Assembly (NCBI RefSeq): GCF_001037495.1
Contig: NZ_KQ089823.1
Coordinates: forward strand, 568,295-632,294
DNA: 64,000 nucleotides
Source of the DNA: Citrobacter sp. MGH106
GTDB lineage: Bacteria; Pseudomonadota; Gammaproteobacteria; Enterobacterales; Enterobacteriaceae
Reading direction: 5' to 3'
The notes below the pieces were generated by a model. The model searched no databases and was not told where the DNA came from. It was given only the letters and a program-made list of their open reading frames with translations. Made by a program: the position numbers and the translations under genes. Positions 21,591 to 30,635 of the stretch are shown here, one piece after another. Within the stretch, counting starts at the first letter, position 1. Each line of letters starts with the position of its first letter.

Positions 21591-21600
21591 AGGGGATGCT

Positions 21601-22866
21601 ATGCTCACAAAAAAGAAATGGGCACTTTTTAGCCTGTTAACGCTGTGCGGCGGTACAATCTACAAATTACCTTCACTGAAAGATGCGTTCTATATTCCGA
21701 TGCAAGAATACTTCCATTTGACCAATGGTCAAATTGGTAATGCAATGTCAGTGAACTCATTTGTGACTACCGTGGGCTTTTTCTTATCTATTTATTTTGC
21801 AGATAAATTGCCACGTAAATACACCATGTCTTTTTCTCTTATTGCCACGGGATTGTTGGGGGTCTATTTGACCTCTATGCCTGGCTATTGGGGGATCCTC
21901 TTTGTCTGGGCGCTGTTTGGCGTCACCTGTGACATGATGAACTGGCCAGTGCTATTAAAATCTGTTAGCCGTCTGGGGAATAGTGAACAACAGGGTCGAT
22001 TGTTTGGTTTCTTCGAAACGGGCCGCGGTATTGTTGATACGGTTGTCGCATTTTCCGCGCTGGCCGTCTTTACCTGGTTCGGTAGCGGGTTGCTGGGATT
22101 CAAAGCCGGTATCTGGTTCTACTCTGCCATCGTGATTATCGTGGGGATCATTATCTTCTTTGTGCTGAATGATAAAGAAGATGCGCCTGTGGCAAAAGTG
22201 CAGGATGCAGAAGATGCGCCGAAAAATCCCAGCATGACATCGGTATTGAAGGATAAAACCATTTGGTTAATCGCCTTCAACGTCTTCTTTGTGTATGCCG
22301 TCTATTGTGGATTAACATTCTTCATCCCGTTCCTGAAAAACATCTATATGCTGCCGGTCGCGCTGGTGGGGGCTTATGGGATTATTAACCAGTACTGTCT
22401 GAAAATGGTCGGTGGCCCGATTGGCGGGATGATCTCGGATAAGATCCTGAAATCACCCAGTAAATACTTATGCTATACGTTCATGATCAGCACGGTAGCT
22501 CTGGTGTTGCTGATGATTCTGCCGCATGAAAGTATGCCGGTTTATTTAGGCATGGTGTGTACACTGGGCTTCGGTGCGATCGTCTTTACGCAGCGCGCTG
22601 TTTTCTTTGCCCCGATTGGTGAAGCCAAAATTGCCGAGAACCAGACGGGCGCTGCAATGGCGCTGGGCAGCTTTATCGGTTACGCCCCGGCGATGTTCTG
22701 CTTCAGTCTGTACGGATATATTTTGGATTTAAACCCAGGTCTTATCGGCTACAAAATCGTGTTTGGCATCATGGCGTGCTTTGCCTTCTGCGGTGCGATT
22801 GTCTCCGTGATGCTGGTTAAACGGATTAGCCAACGCAAGAAAATGCTGGAAACTGCAGAGGCGTAA
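21601..22866 (+). CDS. yihN: MFS transporter YihN
   Basis: A 421-residue major facilitator protein with 12 predicted membrane segments and a central cytoplasmic loop (LNDKEDAPVAKVQDAEDAPKN). It is very close to K-12 YihN. The start MLTKKKWALFS at 21601 has AGGGGATGCT in front and gives the K-12 length; a frame extending upstream to 21523 would run through the two leader hairpins. The substrate is unknown. It probably imports the compound handled by YihM. Confidence 0.93.
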   Translation: MLTKKKWALFSLLTLCGGTIYKLPSLKDAFYIPMQEYFHLTNGQIGNAMSVNSFVTTVGFFLSIYFADKLPRKYTMSFSLIATGLLGVYLTSMPGYWGILFVWALFGVTCDMMNWPVLLKSVSRLGNSEQQGRLFGFFETGRGIVDTVVAFSALAVFTWFGSGLLGFKAGIWFYSAIVIIVGIIIFFVLNDKEDAPVAKVQDAEDAPKNPSMTSVLKDKTIWLIAFNVFFVYAVYCGLTFFIPFLKNIYMLPVALVGAYGIINQYCLKMVGGPIGGMISDKILKSPSKYLCYTFMISTVALVLLMILPHESMPVYLGMVCTLGFGAIVFTQRAVFFAPIGEAKIAENQTGAAMALGSFIGYAPAMFCFSLYGYILDLNPGLIGYKIVFGIMACFAFCGAIVSVMLVKRISQRKKMLETAEA

Positions 22867-22890
22867 CAGGCTTCGATATCGAAGAATACG

Positions 22891-22920
22891 AAAAAGCCGC
22901 TGATTATCAGCGGCTTTTTT
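22891..22920. terminator. bidirectional terminator between yihN and yihW
   Basis: AAAAAGCCGCTGATT followed by its complement ATCAGCGGCTTTTTT: a strong stem with an A tract on one side and a T tract on the other, between convergent genes. Confidence 0.92.
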
Positions 22921-22930
22921 ATCAAACGGA

Positions 22931-23719
22931 TCAGGAGGTCACCTGATCAGCAACAACCAGTTCAATATTCTCTATATCAAGCAATTGCCTGAAGGAGTTT
23001 GGCGGTGGAGCATCGGTAAAAAATGCCCGAATTTTACGCATATTACCAATAGAAACAGCAGCCGAGGCGGTAAACTTAGTATGATCGGCAACCAACAGCG
23101 TATTACGTGCATGTTTGATCATAGTTTTAGCTACAAGCGCTTCGTTAACATCAAATTCCAGTAGCGTGCCGTCTTCTTCAATGGCACCAATGCTGGTAAT
23201 CAAATAATCGGCTCTGAATCCTTCAATGAAGTTCACTGCGCCAGGGCCAACAATACCGCCATTATGAGCACGTAATGTTCCGCCAGGCACCATTACCTCA
23301 AGATCTTGATTCTTATACAGGATCTGCGCAACACGAAGGCTATTAGTAATGATGCGTAAGTCCCGGCGATTTAACAAAGCCCGCGCGACGGCCTCTACCG
23401 TTGTTCCGATGGTAATAAAAACCGTACAACGCTCAGGAAGATAGTCAGCAACCGCCTCCGCGATCGCTTCTTTTTCCTGAGTAAGAGACAACTCCCGCTG
23501 TTCAAAGGCGGTATTCATGACGCTGGATACTCGTCCGGCTCCACCATGATGTCGGGTGATCAGGCCCTGTTCGCTCAACTTACGAATATCCCGGCGCACA
23601 GTTTGCGTGGAAACATCCAGCAACTGCGCCAGCTCTTCGATATTCATATAGCCGCGTTCTGTAATGTAATGAACAAGCTGATCGTGTCGCGGATTACCGG
23701 TGACTTCAATGATGCTCAT
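22931..23719 (-). CDS. yihW: DeoR/GlpR family repressor of the sulfosugar cluster, YihW-like
   Basis: A 262-residue DeoR-family regulator. The helix-turn-helix lies at residues 20-60 (MNIEELAQLLDVSTQTVRRDIRKLSEQGLI, nearly identical to K-12 YihW), and the DeoR sensor domain with TIGTTVEAVARALL follows. K-12 YihW (CsqR) represses the sulfoquinovose genes and is released by sulfosugars. It is downstream of yihV on the minus strand, 39 bases away. The sensor domain is more diverged than the DNA-binding domain, which fits a changed inducer. Confidence 0.9.
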   Translation of the reverse strand: MSIIEVTGNPRHDQLVHYITERGYMNIEELAQLLDVSTQTVRRDIRKLSEQGLITRHHGGAGRVSSVMNTAFEQRELSLTQEKEAIAEAVADYLPERCTVFITIGTTVEAVARALLNRRDLRIITNSLRVAQILYKNQDLEVMVPGGTLRAHNGGIVGPGAVNFIEGFRADYLITSIGAIEEDGTLLEFDVNEALVAKTMIKHARNTLLVADHTKFTASAAVSIGNMRKIRAFFTDAPPPNSFRQLLDIENIELVVADQVTS

Positions 23720-23758
23720 GAATACTCCTGGACTTCTTCCCCGTAATTGCTGGTTATT

Positions 23759-24655
23759 TTACGCATAAAGTGACAAAAATGATTCGGTTTGCGCACGATT
23801 AGGAATTCCGGCTCGTCCGCCAGCCTGAGTACATTTCATCGCGGCCACCGCACTTGCGAAGCTGATCGCTTGTTCGGTGGGCATTTTCTCTGCAAGAGCA
23901 ACCGCCATTGCACCGTGGAAAACATCGCCTGCTCCGGTTGTATCTACCACATTGACTGAAAATGCAGCCTGTTGATACATATGTTCATTTTCAATCCATT
24001 GCGACCCCTCGCCACCAAGCGTAACGTACACTTTACCATCAGTTCGCCCGGCAGCCAGTTTTAGAGCATGTTGTGTATTATCCTGCCCAGTCATTCGCTT
24101 AAGTCCTGGAGCCGAAAAAACCGCGTGGTCGGCAAGTGCCACCAATGGGGTTATATCTTGCGGTGTCATATCTGCATCCAGTAGCGTCTGTACACCAGCT
24201 GCACGTGCCAGTGCGAAGGATTTTAATGTCCCTTCATGCCAACGCACATCTGCAAGAACGATGTCATAGCGAGTAAAATCAATCGATTCTAGCCACTTTG
24301 CATCTGTATCGAGATCCGGGCTTGGATAGTTCACGATGATGCGTTCGCCGTGTTGATCAACCAATATTGCGGATTGAGATGAACGGGAATTTGGGTACTG
24401 ACGACAGAATTGTGTATTAACCCCCCAGCCCTGAAGTTCGTTAAGCAAGGTATTCCCACAACTGTCATCACCCACCCGACCGATAAAATCGACGTCAACG
24501 CCGAGCCGGGCAATAGCGACGGCCGCTGTTGCTGCCGGGCCGCCACCTGTCTCCAGATATTGATTTGACTGATATTTCCCACCGCCGTCAGGCAGCGTGT
24601 TTAACGAGTAAATACGGTCCTGAACGGTAATTCCAACACATGCGATTCTGGTCAT
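23759..24655 (-). CDS. yihV: PfkB-family sulfofructose kinase, YihV-like
   Basis: A 298-residue ribokinase-type sugar kinase, the same length as K-12 YihV, which phosphorylates 6-deoxy-6-sulfofructose at C1. It has the PfkB N-terminal glycine-rich segment GGGPAATAAVAIARLG and the C-terminal signature DTTGAGDVFHGAMA with the catalytic aspartate. Identity to K-12 is clear but moderate by eye. It is divergent from yihU, with 172 bases of promoter region between them. Confidence 0.88.
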   Translation of the reverse strand: MTRIACVGITVQDRIYSLNTLPDGGGKYQSNQYLETGGGPAATAAVAIARLGVDVDFIGRVGDDSCGNTLLNELQGWGVNTQFCRQYPNSRSSQSAILVDQHGERIIVNYPSPDLDTDAKWLESIDFTRYDIVLADVRWHEGTLKSFALARAAGVQTLLDADMTPQDITPLVALADHAVFSAPGLKRMTGQDNTQHALKLAAGRTDGKVYVTLGGEGSQWIENEHMYQQAAFSVNVVDTTGAGDVFHGAMAVALAEKMPTEQAISFASAVAAMKCTQAGGRAGIPNRAQTESFLSLYA

Positions 24656-24700
24656 ATTTGTTTAGTCCTGTGTGATCCTGTCTTCTTTTGTTCATTTTAA

Positions 24701-24757
24701 TGACATAAATGATCAAATTAGTGACGTATGTCTTGTTTTTCGTCATAAATTACAAAT
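24701..24757. promoter_or_regulatory. yihV-yihU divergent promoter region with 40-base-spaced repeats
   Basis: TGACATAAATGATCAAA at 24701 and CGTCATAAATTACAAA at 24741 are related sequences exactly 40 bases (about four helical turns) apart in the gap between the divergent yihV and yihU. They are candidate YihW half-operators. The rest of the gap is AT-rich. Confidence 0.4.
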
Positions 24758-24827
24758 ATGCTCAAAAACAGACGGAAATGAGTTTTTGTTTGTAATTATT
24801 TTGTCAACCTAAGACAGGAGACCGTTC

Positions 24828-25718
24828 ATGATTACCGTTGCATTTTTGGGATTGGGTCAGATGGGCAGCCCAATGGCTAACAATCTGTTGCAAAAGGGAC
24901 ATGCCTTACGCGTGTTCGACGTAAACCAACAGGCCGTTAATGAGTTAGTACAAAAAGGTGCAATTGCTGCCCAAACTCCCGCCGAAGCTGCTAAAGGTGC
25001 CGAATTCATTATCACTATGCTGCCAAATGGCGACATCGTTCGGCAAGTGCTACTGGGCAAAGATGGGGTGAGTGAAGGTCTGTCTCATGATGCGCTGGTT
25101 ATTGATATGTCCACCATTCATCCATTGCAGACTGATGCGTTGATTAATGAAATGCAAGAGAAAGGCATCAGCATGATGGATGCTCCGGTAGGCAGAACGT
25201 CCGTTAACGCTATCGACGGTACGCTGCTGATCCTCGCGGGCGGTACACCTGAACAGGTTGAACGCGCGCGTCCAGTTTTGATGTGCATGGGAAATGAGTT
25301 GGTAGAAGCCGGGGGGCCTGGTATGGGGATCCGCGTAAAGCTTATCAACAATTACATGAGCATCGCGCTAAATGCCTTGTCAGCGGAAGCAGCAGTGCTT
25401 TGCGAATCATTGGGTCTGAGTCTGGATGTAGCAATCAAGGTCATGAGCGGTACGGCCGCAGGTAAGGGGCACTTTACGACAACCTGGCCTGGCAAAGTGC
25501 TGAAAGGGGATCTTTCCCCGGCATTTATGGTGGACCTGGCGTTGAAAGATCTACGTATTGCTGTCGATGTCGCCAGCCAGACCGGTGCACCACTCAATAT
25601 GGGGATTGCTGCTGAAACGTATTACACCAGCGCCAGTGAGAATGGTAGAGGCCGTCAGGACTGGAGCGCTCTGTTATCTCAGGTTCGTCAGCAGGCTGGT
25701 CGACCAGATTCACTTTAA
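24828..25718 (+). CDS. yihU: sulfolactaldehyde reductase, YihU-like
   Basis: A 296-residue beta-hydroxyacid dehydrogenase that reduces 3-sulfolactaldehyde to 2,3-dihydroxypropanesulfonate with NADH. It has the Rossmann motif [10 protein letters not shown] at residues 8-17 and the catalytic lysine at 171 ([10 protein letters not shown]). The general family motif SGG is replaced by GRTS at 122-125. Arg123, Asn174 and Ser178, which I recall as the sulfonate-binding residues in the E. coli enzyme, are all present. This is the best evidence that the cluster handles a sulfonated sugar. The C-terminus differs from K-12. Confidence 0.9.
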   Translation: MITVAFLGLGQMGSPMANNLLQKGHALRVFDVNQQAVNELVQKGAIAAQTPAEAAKGAEFIITMLPNGDIVRQVLLGKDGVSEGLSHDALVIDMSTIHPLQTDALINEMQEKGISMMDAPVGRTSVNAIDGTLLILAGGTPEQVERARPVLMCMGNELVEAGGPGMGIRVKLINNYMSIALNALSAEAAVLCESLGLSLDVAIKVMSGTAAGKGHFTTTWPGKVLKGDLSPAFMVDLALKDLRIAVDVASQTGAPLNMGIAAETYYTSASENGRGRQDWSALLSQVRQQAGRPDSL

Positions 25719-25743
25719 ATTTTAAACATTCACAGGAGTTACT

Positions 25744-26631
25744 ATGTCTTCCCACAATACCTCATACACGCTGAAAGATATTTCTCGCCCTGGTGGAGGA
25801 TTTGCCATGCTGGCTGTCGATCAGCGTGAAGCTATGCGCCTGATGTTTGCTGCTTCAGGGCATCCTAAACCAGTTGCTGACAGCGTATTAACTGATTTTA
25901 AAGTCGCTGCGACCCAAATTCTGTCTCCTTATGCCTCTGCGGTTCTGGCCGATAAACAATTTTGCCTCGAGCAGATTGTCTCACAGGGCGCAGTAGCGGA
26001 TTCATGCGGCCTGATTGTGGCGGCTGACCATTTTGTCCCGGGCAATGGTATCCCGGTAGATAGTGTAGAAATCGACAGGGCAATTGACCCTCATAAAGCC
26101 CGTGAGATGGGGGCAAAAGCGATGAAGCTGTTGGTGCTATGGCGCGAAGATGAACCAGCGGAAGCACGTCTGGCCATGGTGGAGGAGTTTGTTCAACGAT
26201 GCCGTAGTGCCGGGCTGGTTAGCATCATTGAGCCGGTCGTCCGTCCCCCACGTCGCGGTTGGGTATTTGACAAGGAAAGTGCCATTGTTGCTGCTGCGGC
26301 GGAGCTTGGCTGCACTGATGCCGACCTCTATAAAGCGGAAATGCCATTAGGCGGCAAAGGTGATGAACAGACCCTGCTTGCTGCATGTCAAAAGTTACAT
26401 GATCAAATGAAAATGCCATGGGTCATTCTCTCCTCTGGCGTTGATGCGGATATCTTTGGCCGCGCAGTTCGCATCGCCATGAAGGGTGGTGCTTCGGGAT
26501 TCCTGGCTGGGCGTGCTGTATGGGCGTCGGTTGTTGGCGCTCAGGATCCGCAAACTATGCTGCGTGATGTGTCCGTTCCACGTTTACAACGTCTGGCAGA
26601 AATTGTGGATGAAGGTATTTCTCAGCGTTAA
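25744..26631 (+). CDS. yihT: 6-deoxy-6-sulfofructose-1-phosphate aldolase, YihT-like
   Basis: A 295-residue class I aldolase of the LacD/YihT type that cleaves sulfofructose 1-phosphate to dihydroxyacetone phosphate and sulfolactaldehyde. The Schiff-base lysine is Lys197 in DLYKAEMPL, at the site of the K-12 enzyme's [21 protein letters not shown] and [10 protein letters not shown] are conserved. By eye about two-thirds of residues match K-12. It follows yihU by 25 bases and feeds it sulfolactaldehyde. Confidence 0.9.
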   Translation: MSSHNTSYTLKDISRPGGGFAMLAVDQREAMRLMFAASGHPKPVADSVLTDFKVAATQILSPYASAVLADKQFCLEQIVSQGAVADSCGLIVAADHFVPGNGIPVDSVEIDRAIDPHKAREMGAKAMKLLVLWREDEPAEARLAMVEEFVQRCRSAGLVSIIEPVVRPPRRGWVFDKESAIVAAAAELGCTDADLYKAEMPLGGKGDEQTLLAACQKLHDQMKMPWVILSSGVDADIFGRAVRIAMKGGASGFLAGRAVWASVVGAQDPQTMLRDVSVPRLQRLAEIVDEGISQR

Positions 26632-26663
26632 TCACCGATTTTTAACGAATCTGGAGCAGAACC

Positions 26664-27674
26664 ATGGATAAGATTACCCAAGTTCTATTTTCTGATATTG
26701 GGACAGTGACGACTCAATATGTTGAGCTGCCGCACCAGGAACTTAAACCGATGGAAGTCCGCATTGCCCCTGTTTTCTACGGAATTTGCGGCTCTGATCT
26801 GCATGTACTGAAAGGGGGGCATCCCTTTGCCAAACCCCCGGTTGTGCCAGGACATGAAATAGCGGCACGTGTAACAGAGGTTGGCTGTGAGGTGACGAAT
26901 GTTAAACCGGGCGACCATGTTGTTGTCGACCCGATTATGGCCTGTATGGAGTGTCGAGCCTGTAAAGCCGGCCGCTTTAATTTGTGTGAACCTCCGCAGG
27001 TAGCTGGTTTCCGCGCGCCGGGCTTCGCCCGATCGCAACATATTGTTCCGTCGCGAAACTGTCATGTTGCCCCTGCTTCCCTGCCACTTAAGACGCTTGC
27101 TTTTGCTGAACCGGCAGCCTGCGCGCGTCACTGTGTGAGCCGTATGCCGACAGCTTCTCTGGAAAGTGTATTAGTGATTGGTGCCGGAACCATTGGTTTA
27201 TCCATTGTGCAGGCGCTGCGCATCATGGGGGCAGGAAAAATCACCGTCATCGAACCTGATCCTAACAAACGAGCGCTGTCGTTAAAGCTGGGGGCGGCAG
27301 AAGTTTGCGCTCCGGGGGAACTGGATCCGCAGGCTCGTTTTACGGGTGCAATCGATGTTGTTGCTGCGCAAGCCACGCTGAATGATGCCTTTACCCATGT
27401 CTATGCCGGGGGAACCGTGGTGTGTATGGGCGTACCAAGCGGTCCACGCGAAATCCCTCTCCCGATGATGCAGCGTTTCGAACGTGATCTACTGAATTCT
27501 GGCATGTATATCCCGGAAGACTTTGATGCGGTAATCGAGTGGCTTGCGGATGGGCGGTTTGATACCAGCGAACTGGTGACCGATCTATTCCCGATTGAAG
27601 ATGCGGCGAAGGCGTTTGAACGTGCGCAGCAAAATGACTCGATAAAAGTCATGCTGCAATTTGCTGAGGCTTGA
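26664..27674 (+). CDS. zinc-dependent medium-chain alcohol/polyol dehydrogenase
   Basis: A 336-residue MDR-family dehydrogenase. Catalytic zinc ligands are Cys42 (GICGSD) and His64-Glu65 (PGHE). The structural zinc loop has Cys94, 97, 100 and 108. The NAD(P)-binding motif GAGTIG is in the second half. It resembles sorbitol/threonine-type dehydrogenases. K-12 has no such gene in its yih cluster; yihS (isomerase) stands at this point there. It could oxidise a sulfonated polyol or sugar to give sulfofructose, but the substrate cannot be read from the sequence. Confidence 0.82.
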   Translation: MDKITQVLFSDIGTVTTQYVELPHQELKPMEVRIAPVFYGICGSDLHVLKGGHPFAKPPVVPGHEIAARVTEVGCEVTNVKPGDHVVVDPIMACMECRACKAGRFNLCEPPQVAGFRAPGFARSQHIVPSRNCHVAPASLPLKTLAFAEPAACARHCVSRMPTASLESVLVIGAGTIGLSIVQALRIMGAGKITVIEPDPNKRALSLKLGAAEVCAPGELDPQARFTGAIDVVAAQATLNDAFTHVYAGGTVVCMGVPSGPREIPLPMMQRFERDLLNSGMYIPEDFDAVIEWLADGRFDTSELVTDLFPIEDAAKAFERAQQNDSIKVMLQFAEA

Positions 27675-27691
27675 TGGCATAACCCTCTGTC

Positions 27692-27715
27692 TGGCGCTAC
27701 TTAATGGTAGCGCCA
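27692..27715. repeat. REP-like hairpin between dehydrogenase and transporter genes
   Basis: Nine-pair perfect stem TGGCGCTAC / GTAGCGCCA with a six-base loop and no T tract. It lies between two genes of one probable operon and may adjust their relative mRNA levels. Confidence 0.65.
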
Positions 27716-27743
27716 CCCTACAACAATGAAAAAGGATACTGCG

Positions 27744-29177
27744 ATGAGTCACATCACCAGTCCTGCACCTTATTCGATCGGTCGTCCCCAGGACGTGATT
27801 GATATTGTTAATAAACATTCAGCAGTAAACACCAGTGTCGGCATCATTTTTATCGCTCTGGGCGGTATTCTTATTGATGCTTATCAGGCGGCGATGGTGG
27901 GGTTTGGTAACAAATATATCGCACTGCAATTTGGTATTTCACCGGGCCTTGCGGCAACGGTCAACGCATCTGTTTTAGTTGCAGCCCTGATTGGTGGGTT
28001 GTTGGCGAACCGTGTGATTAATCGCTTTGGTCAAAAGCGTGCATTTATCATCGGGATGGGGTTGTGCACGATTGGTGCAGCAGCTGTCGCGATAGCCCCC
28101 AATATATGGTGGGTGCTAGTGTGCCGTGTGATTATGGGATTTGGCCTGGGCATTGATTTCCCTCTGGCAACAAACGCAGTTGCGGAACTACGAGGTTCAA
28201 CCTCCAGGAAGACTGGTTCGTCAGTTAACCTCTGGCAAATGGCCTGGTATGTCTCAACTACAGTTGTCTATCTTGTGCTGCTCCCGCTGCTGCTGTCGGG
28301 TATTGCTGAAGAGCAATTGTGGCGCTATGGGATTTTCATTGGCGCTATTTTTGCCGTCATTATCATGATCCTGCGTTACTTCTTTATTGGTGAGTCTGCA
28401 ATGTGGGCTGCGCGAGTCGGACGTTATGATGAAGCCTGCGGTATTCTGGCAAAACGTTATGGTGTCCATGCTCGCGTTGCTGCCACGTCAAAAAACAATG
28501 ATATTTCCTCCGAAAAAACAGAAAGTAAGTTTCACGGTGGATATGGCATCTTATTTAATTCACGTTACCGCAAACGTACCATCCTCGGTTGCGTCGTGGC
28601 GACAATGCAGGCTTGGCAATATAACGCTGTGGGTGTTTATTTACCGTTGACCCTGGCGGGAATACTGAGTGGAGGATTAACCGGCGCGCTTAGCGGTTCC
28701 GCAGTTGTGAATGCGTTATGTGGAATTACCGGGGGATTGATCGGCTCACTTATTCTCCAGCGGCTGGGGACACGTCTTCAGTCAATGTATGGATTCGCTG
28801 TCGTGACGGTAGCGTTGCTGGCATTAGGAACGCTGGCAACCACAAATCCATGGCTTTCTTTAGGGTTGTTGGGCGCAATTATTTTCTTCCACTCTGCTGG
28901 CCCTGGTGGTCTGGGAATGACCATCGCCACGCTTTCTTATCCGCCAACCATTCGTCCGACCGGTGTAGGATTCGCGCGTGCCATTATGCGTACGGGGGCG
29001 ATAGCTGGGTTGATCTTCTGGCCTATGTTGTGGGGGGCATTAAAGACAGAAGCATTCTATTGGCTGGCAATTGTTCCTTTCCTCGGCTTTCTGACATGTG
29101 TATTGATTAAGTGGGAACCACTTGGTGCAAATGTTGATGCTGAAGATGCTGAGGTGCTGGCTGAGCTGGAGAAATAA
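27744..29177 (+). CDS. MFS sugar-porter-type transporter in the sulfosugar cluster
   Basis: A 477-residue transporter with 12 likely membrane segments. The N-terminal half has the motif GGLLANRVINRFGQKR between segments 2 and 3, and RVIMGFGLGIDFPLA is typical of the sugar-porter/inositol group. I chose the ATG at 27744, which has AAGGAT in front; an ATG six codons earlier overlaps that site. K-12 uses YihO/YihP (GPH family) here. It is a candidate importer for the sulfosugar or an exporter for dihydroxypropanesulfonate. Confidence 0.8.
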   Translation: MSHITSPAPYSIGRPQDVIDIVNKHSAVNTSVGIIFIALGGILIDAYQAAMVGFGNKYIALQFGISPGLAATVNASVLVAALIGGLLANRVINRFGQKRAFIIGMGLCTIGAAAVAIAPNIWWVLVCRVIMGFGLGIDFPLATNAVAELRGSTSRKTGSSVNLWQMAWYVSTTVVYLVLLPLLLSGIAEEQLWRYGIFIGAIFAVIIMILRYFFIGESAMWAARVGRYDEACGILAKRYGVHARVAATSKNNDISSEKTESKFHGGYGILFNSRYRKRTILGCVVATMQAWQYNAVGVYLPLTLAGILSGGLTGALSGSAVVNALCGITGGLIGSLILQRLGTRLQSMYGFAVVTVALLALGTLATTNPWLSLGLLGAIIFFHSAGPGGLGMTIATLSYPPTIRPTGVGFARAIMRTGAIAGLIFWPMLWGALKTEAFYWLAIVPFLGFLTCVLIKWEPLGANVDAEDAEVLAELEK

Positions 29178-29279
29178 CAAGCAAGCGCGTCGCATGTGTA
29201 GGCGCGCTTTCTCATAAAAATCCTCCGTCTTTAAGTGATTCTGTTGAGCAGATTTCTCGCCGACCCGGAGAGGAAAATT

Positions 29280-30605
29280 ATGGCTGAAAAAGAACATACA
29301 CCAGGGAAAGAACTATCCGGCAAAGCCATGAGGCGTGTTGTCATGGGGAGTTTTGCTGGAGCGTTGATGGAATGGTACGACTTTTTTATTTTCGGAACAG
29401 CGGCAGGACTGGTCTTTGCTCCCCTGTTTTTCCCTGATAGTGATCCTTTTATTGGTTTGATTGCCGCTTTCGCAACCTTTGGCGTGGGCTTTTTATCCCG
29501 TCCACTAGGCGGCATTGTTTTTGGTCATTTCGGCGATAAAGTTGGCCGCAAAATAACGCTGATTTGGACATTAGCAATTGTCGGCTCCTCAACGTTTTTA
29601 ATCGGTTTTATACCAACATACCAGGATATTGGTATCTGGGCGCCGATTATATTGATGATTTTGCGTCTGGTTCAGGGGTTTGGTTTGGGAGGCGAGTATG
29701 GTGGAGCGGCGTTGATGACCATTGAATCTGCTCCCGAGGCGAAGCGTGGATTTTTAGGTTCGCTCCCGCAAACGGCGGCCTCAGTCGGAATTATGCTGGC
29801 AACGGGCGTATTCGCACTGTGTAACCATTTCCTGACCCAGGAGGAATTTCTTTCCTGGGGATGGCGTATCCCATTTTGGTTATCCTCCATCATGTTAATT
29901 GTGGGGATGTTCATACGACTTCATACCGAAGAGACTCTGGATTTTAAACAGCAAAAAAATGCTGTAACGCAGACCAAATCGACCCCTCCGCTGATTGAAC
30001 TCTTCCGTAAACACCCGCGCAATATTCTGCTGGCGCTTGGTGCCAGGTTGGCAGAGAGTGTTTCATCGAACATCATCAACGCGTTTGGGATTGTCTATAT
30101 TTCCAGTCAACTGGCGTTATCAAGGGATATCCCACTCAACGGTATGCTGATCGCTTCAGCGATTGGTATTGTGAGTTGTCCGTTAATTGGCTGGATCTCT
30201 GACCGTGTCGGGCAACGAAAAATGTACCTGCTCGGGGCGGGCTTTTGTATTCTGTTTGCGTTCCCCTTCTTCTTGCTGCTGGACACAAAGAACACTCTTA
30301 TCATCTGGGGCTGCATGATCCTTGGTTATAACCTGGGGCCTACGATGATGTTTGCGGTACAGCCCACGCTGTTTACCCGCATGTTCGGTACCCGGGTTCG
30401 TTATACGGGGCTGTCATTTGCCTATCAGTTTTCTGCCATTCTGGGCGGGTTAAGCCCGTTGATTGCCTCCAGTTTGCTGGCTCTGGGTGGCGGTAAGCCG
30501 TGGTATGTAGCACTGTTTCTGTTTGTTATCTCAATACTTTCATTTATTTGCGTCTGGCTTATTGAGCCACATTCGGACAACAAAAATGACGCTAACAATA
30601 ATTAA
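29280..30605 (+). CDS. MFS transporter of the metabolite:H+ symporter (MHS) group
   Basis: A 441-residue transporter with 12 likely membrane segments. It carries the MHS hallmark GALMEWYDFFIFG at the start and RLVQGFGLGGEYGGA in segment 4-5, like ShiA and YhjE. The group imports organic acids and betaines with protons. The start at 29280 follows GGAGAGG. A carboxylate/sulfonate-type substrate would suit uptake of a sulfosugar anion or export of dihydroxypropanesulfonate; which one is not known. Confidence 0.8.
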   Translation: MAEKEHTPGKELSGKAMRRVVMGSFAGALMEWYDFFIFGTAAGLVFAPLFFPDSDPFIGLIAAFATFGVGFLSRPLGGIVFGHFGDKVGRKITLIWTLAIVGSSTFLIGFIPTYQDIGIWAPIILMILRLVQGFGLGGEYGGAALMTIESAPEAKRGFLGSLPQTAASVGIMLATGVFALCNHFLTQEEFLSWGWRIPFWLSSIMLIVGMFIRLHTEETLDFKQQKNAVTQTKSTPPLIELFRKHPRNILLALGARLAESVSSNIINAFGIVYISSQLALSRDIPLNGMLIASAIGIVSCPLIGWISDRVGQRKMYLLGAGFCILFAFPFFLLLDTKNTLIIWGCMILGYNLGPTMMFAVQPTLFTRMFGTRVRYTGLSFAYQFSAILGGLSPLIASSLLALGGGKPWYVALFLFVISILSFICVWLIEPHSDNKNDANNN

Positions 30606-30635
30606 CTTCTTACCTAAATATCAGAGAAAAATTAA

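Noticed and set aside
21523-21600. Upstream start for YihN at 21523
   Set aside because: The extra residues run through two hairpins, and K-12 YihN starts at the codon at 21601, which has its own ribosome binding site.
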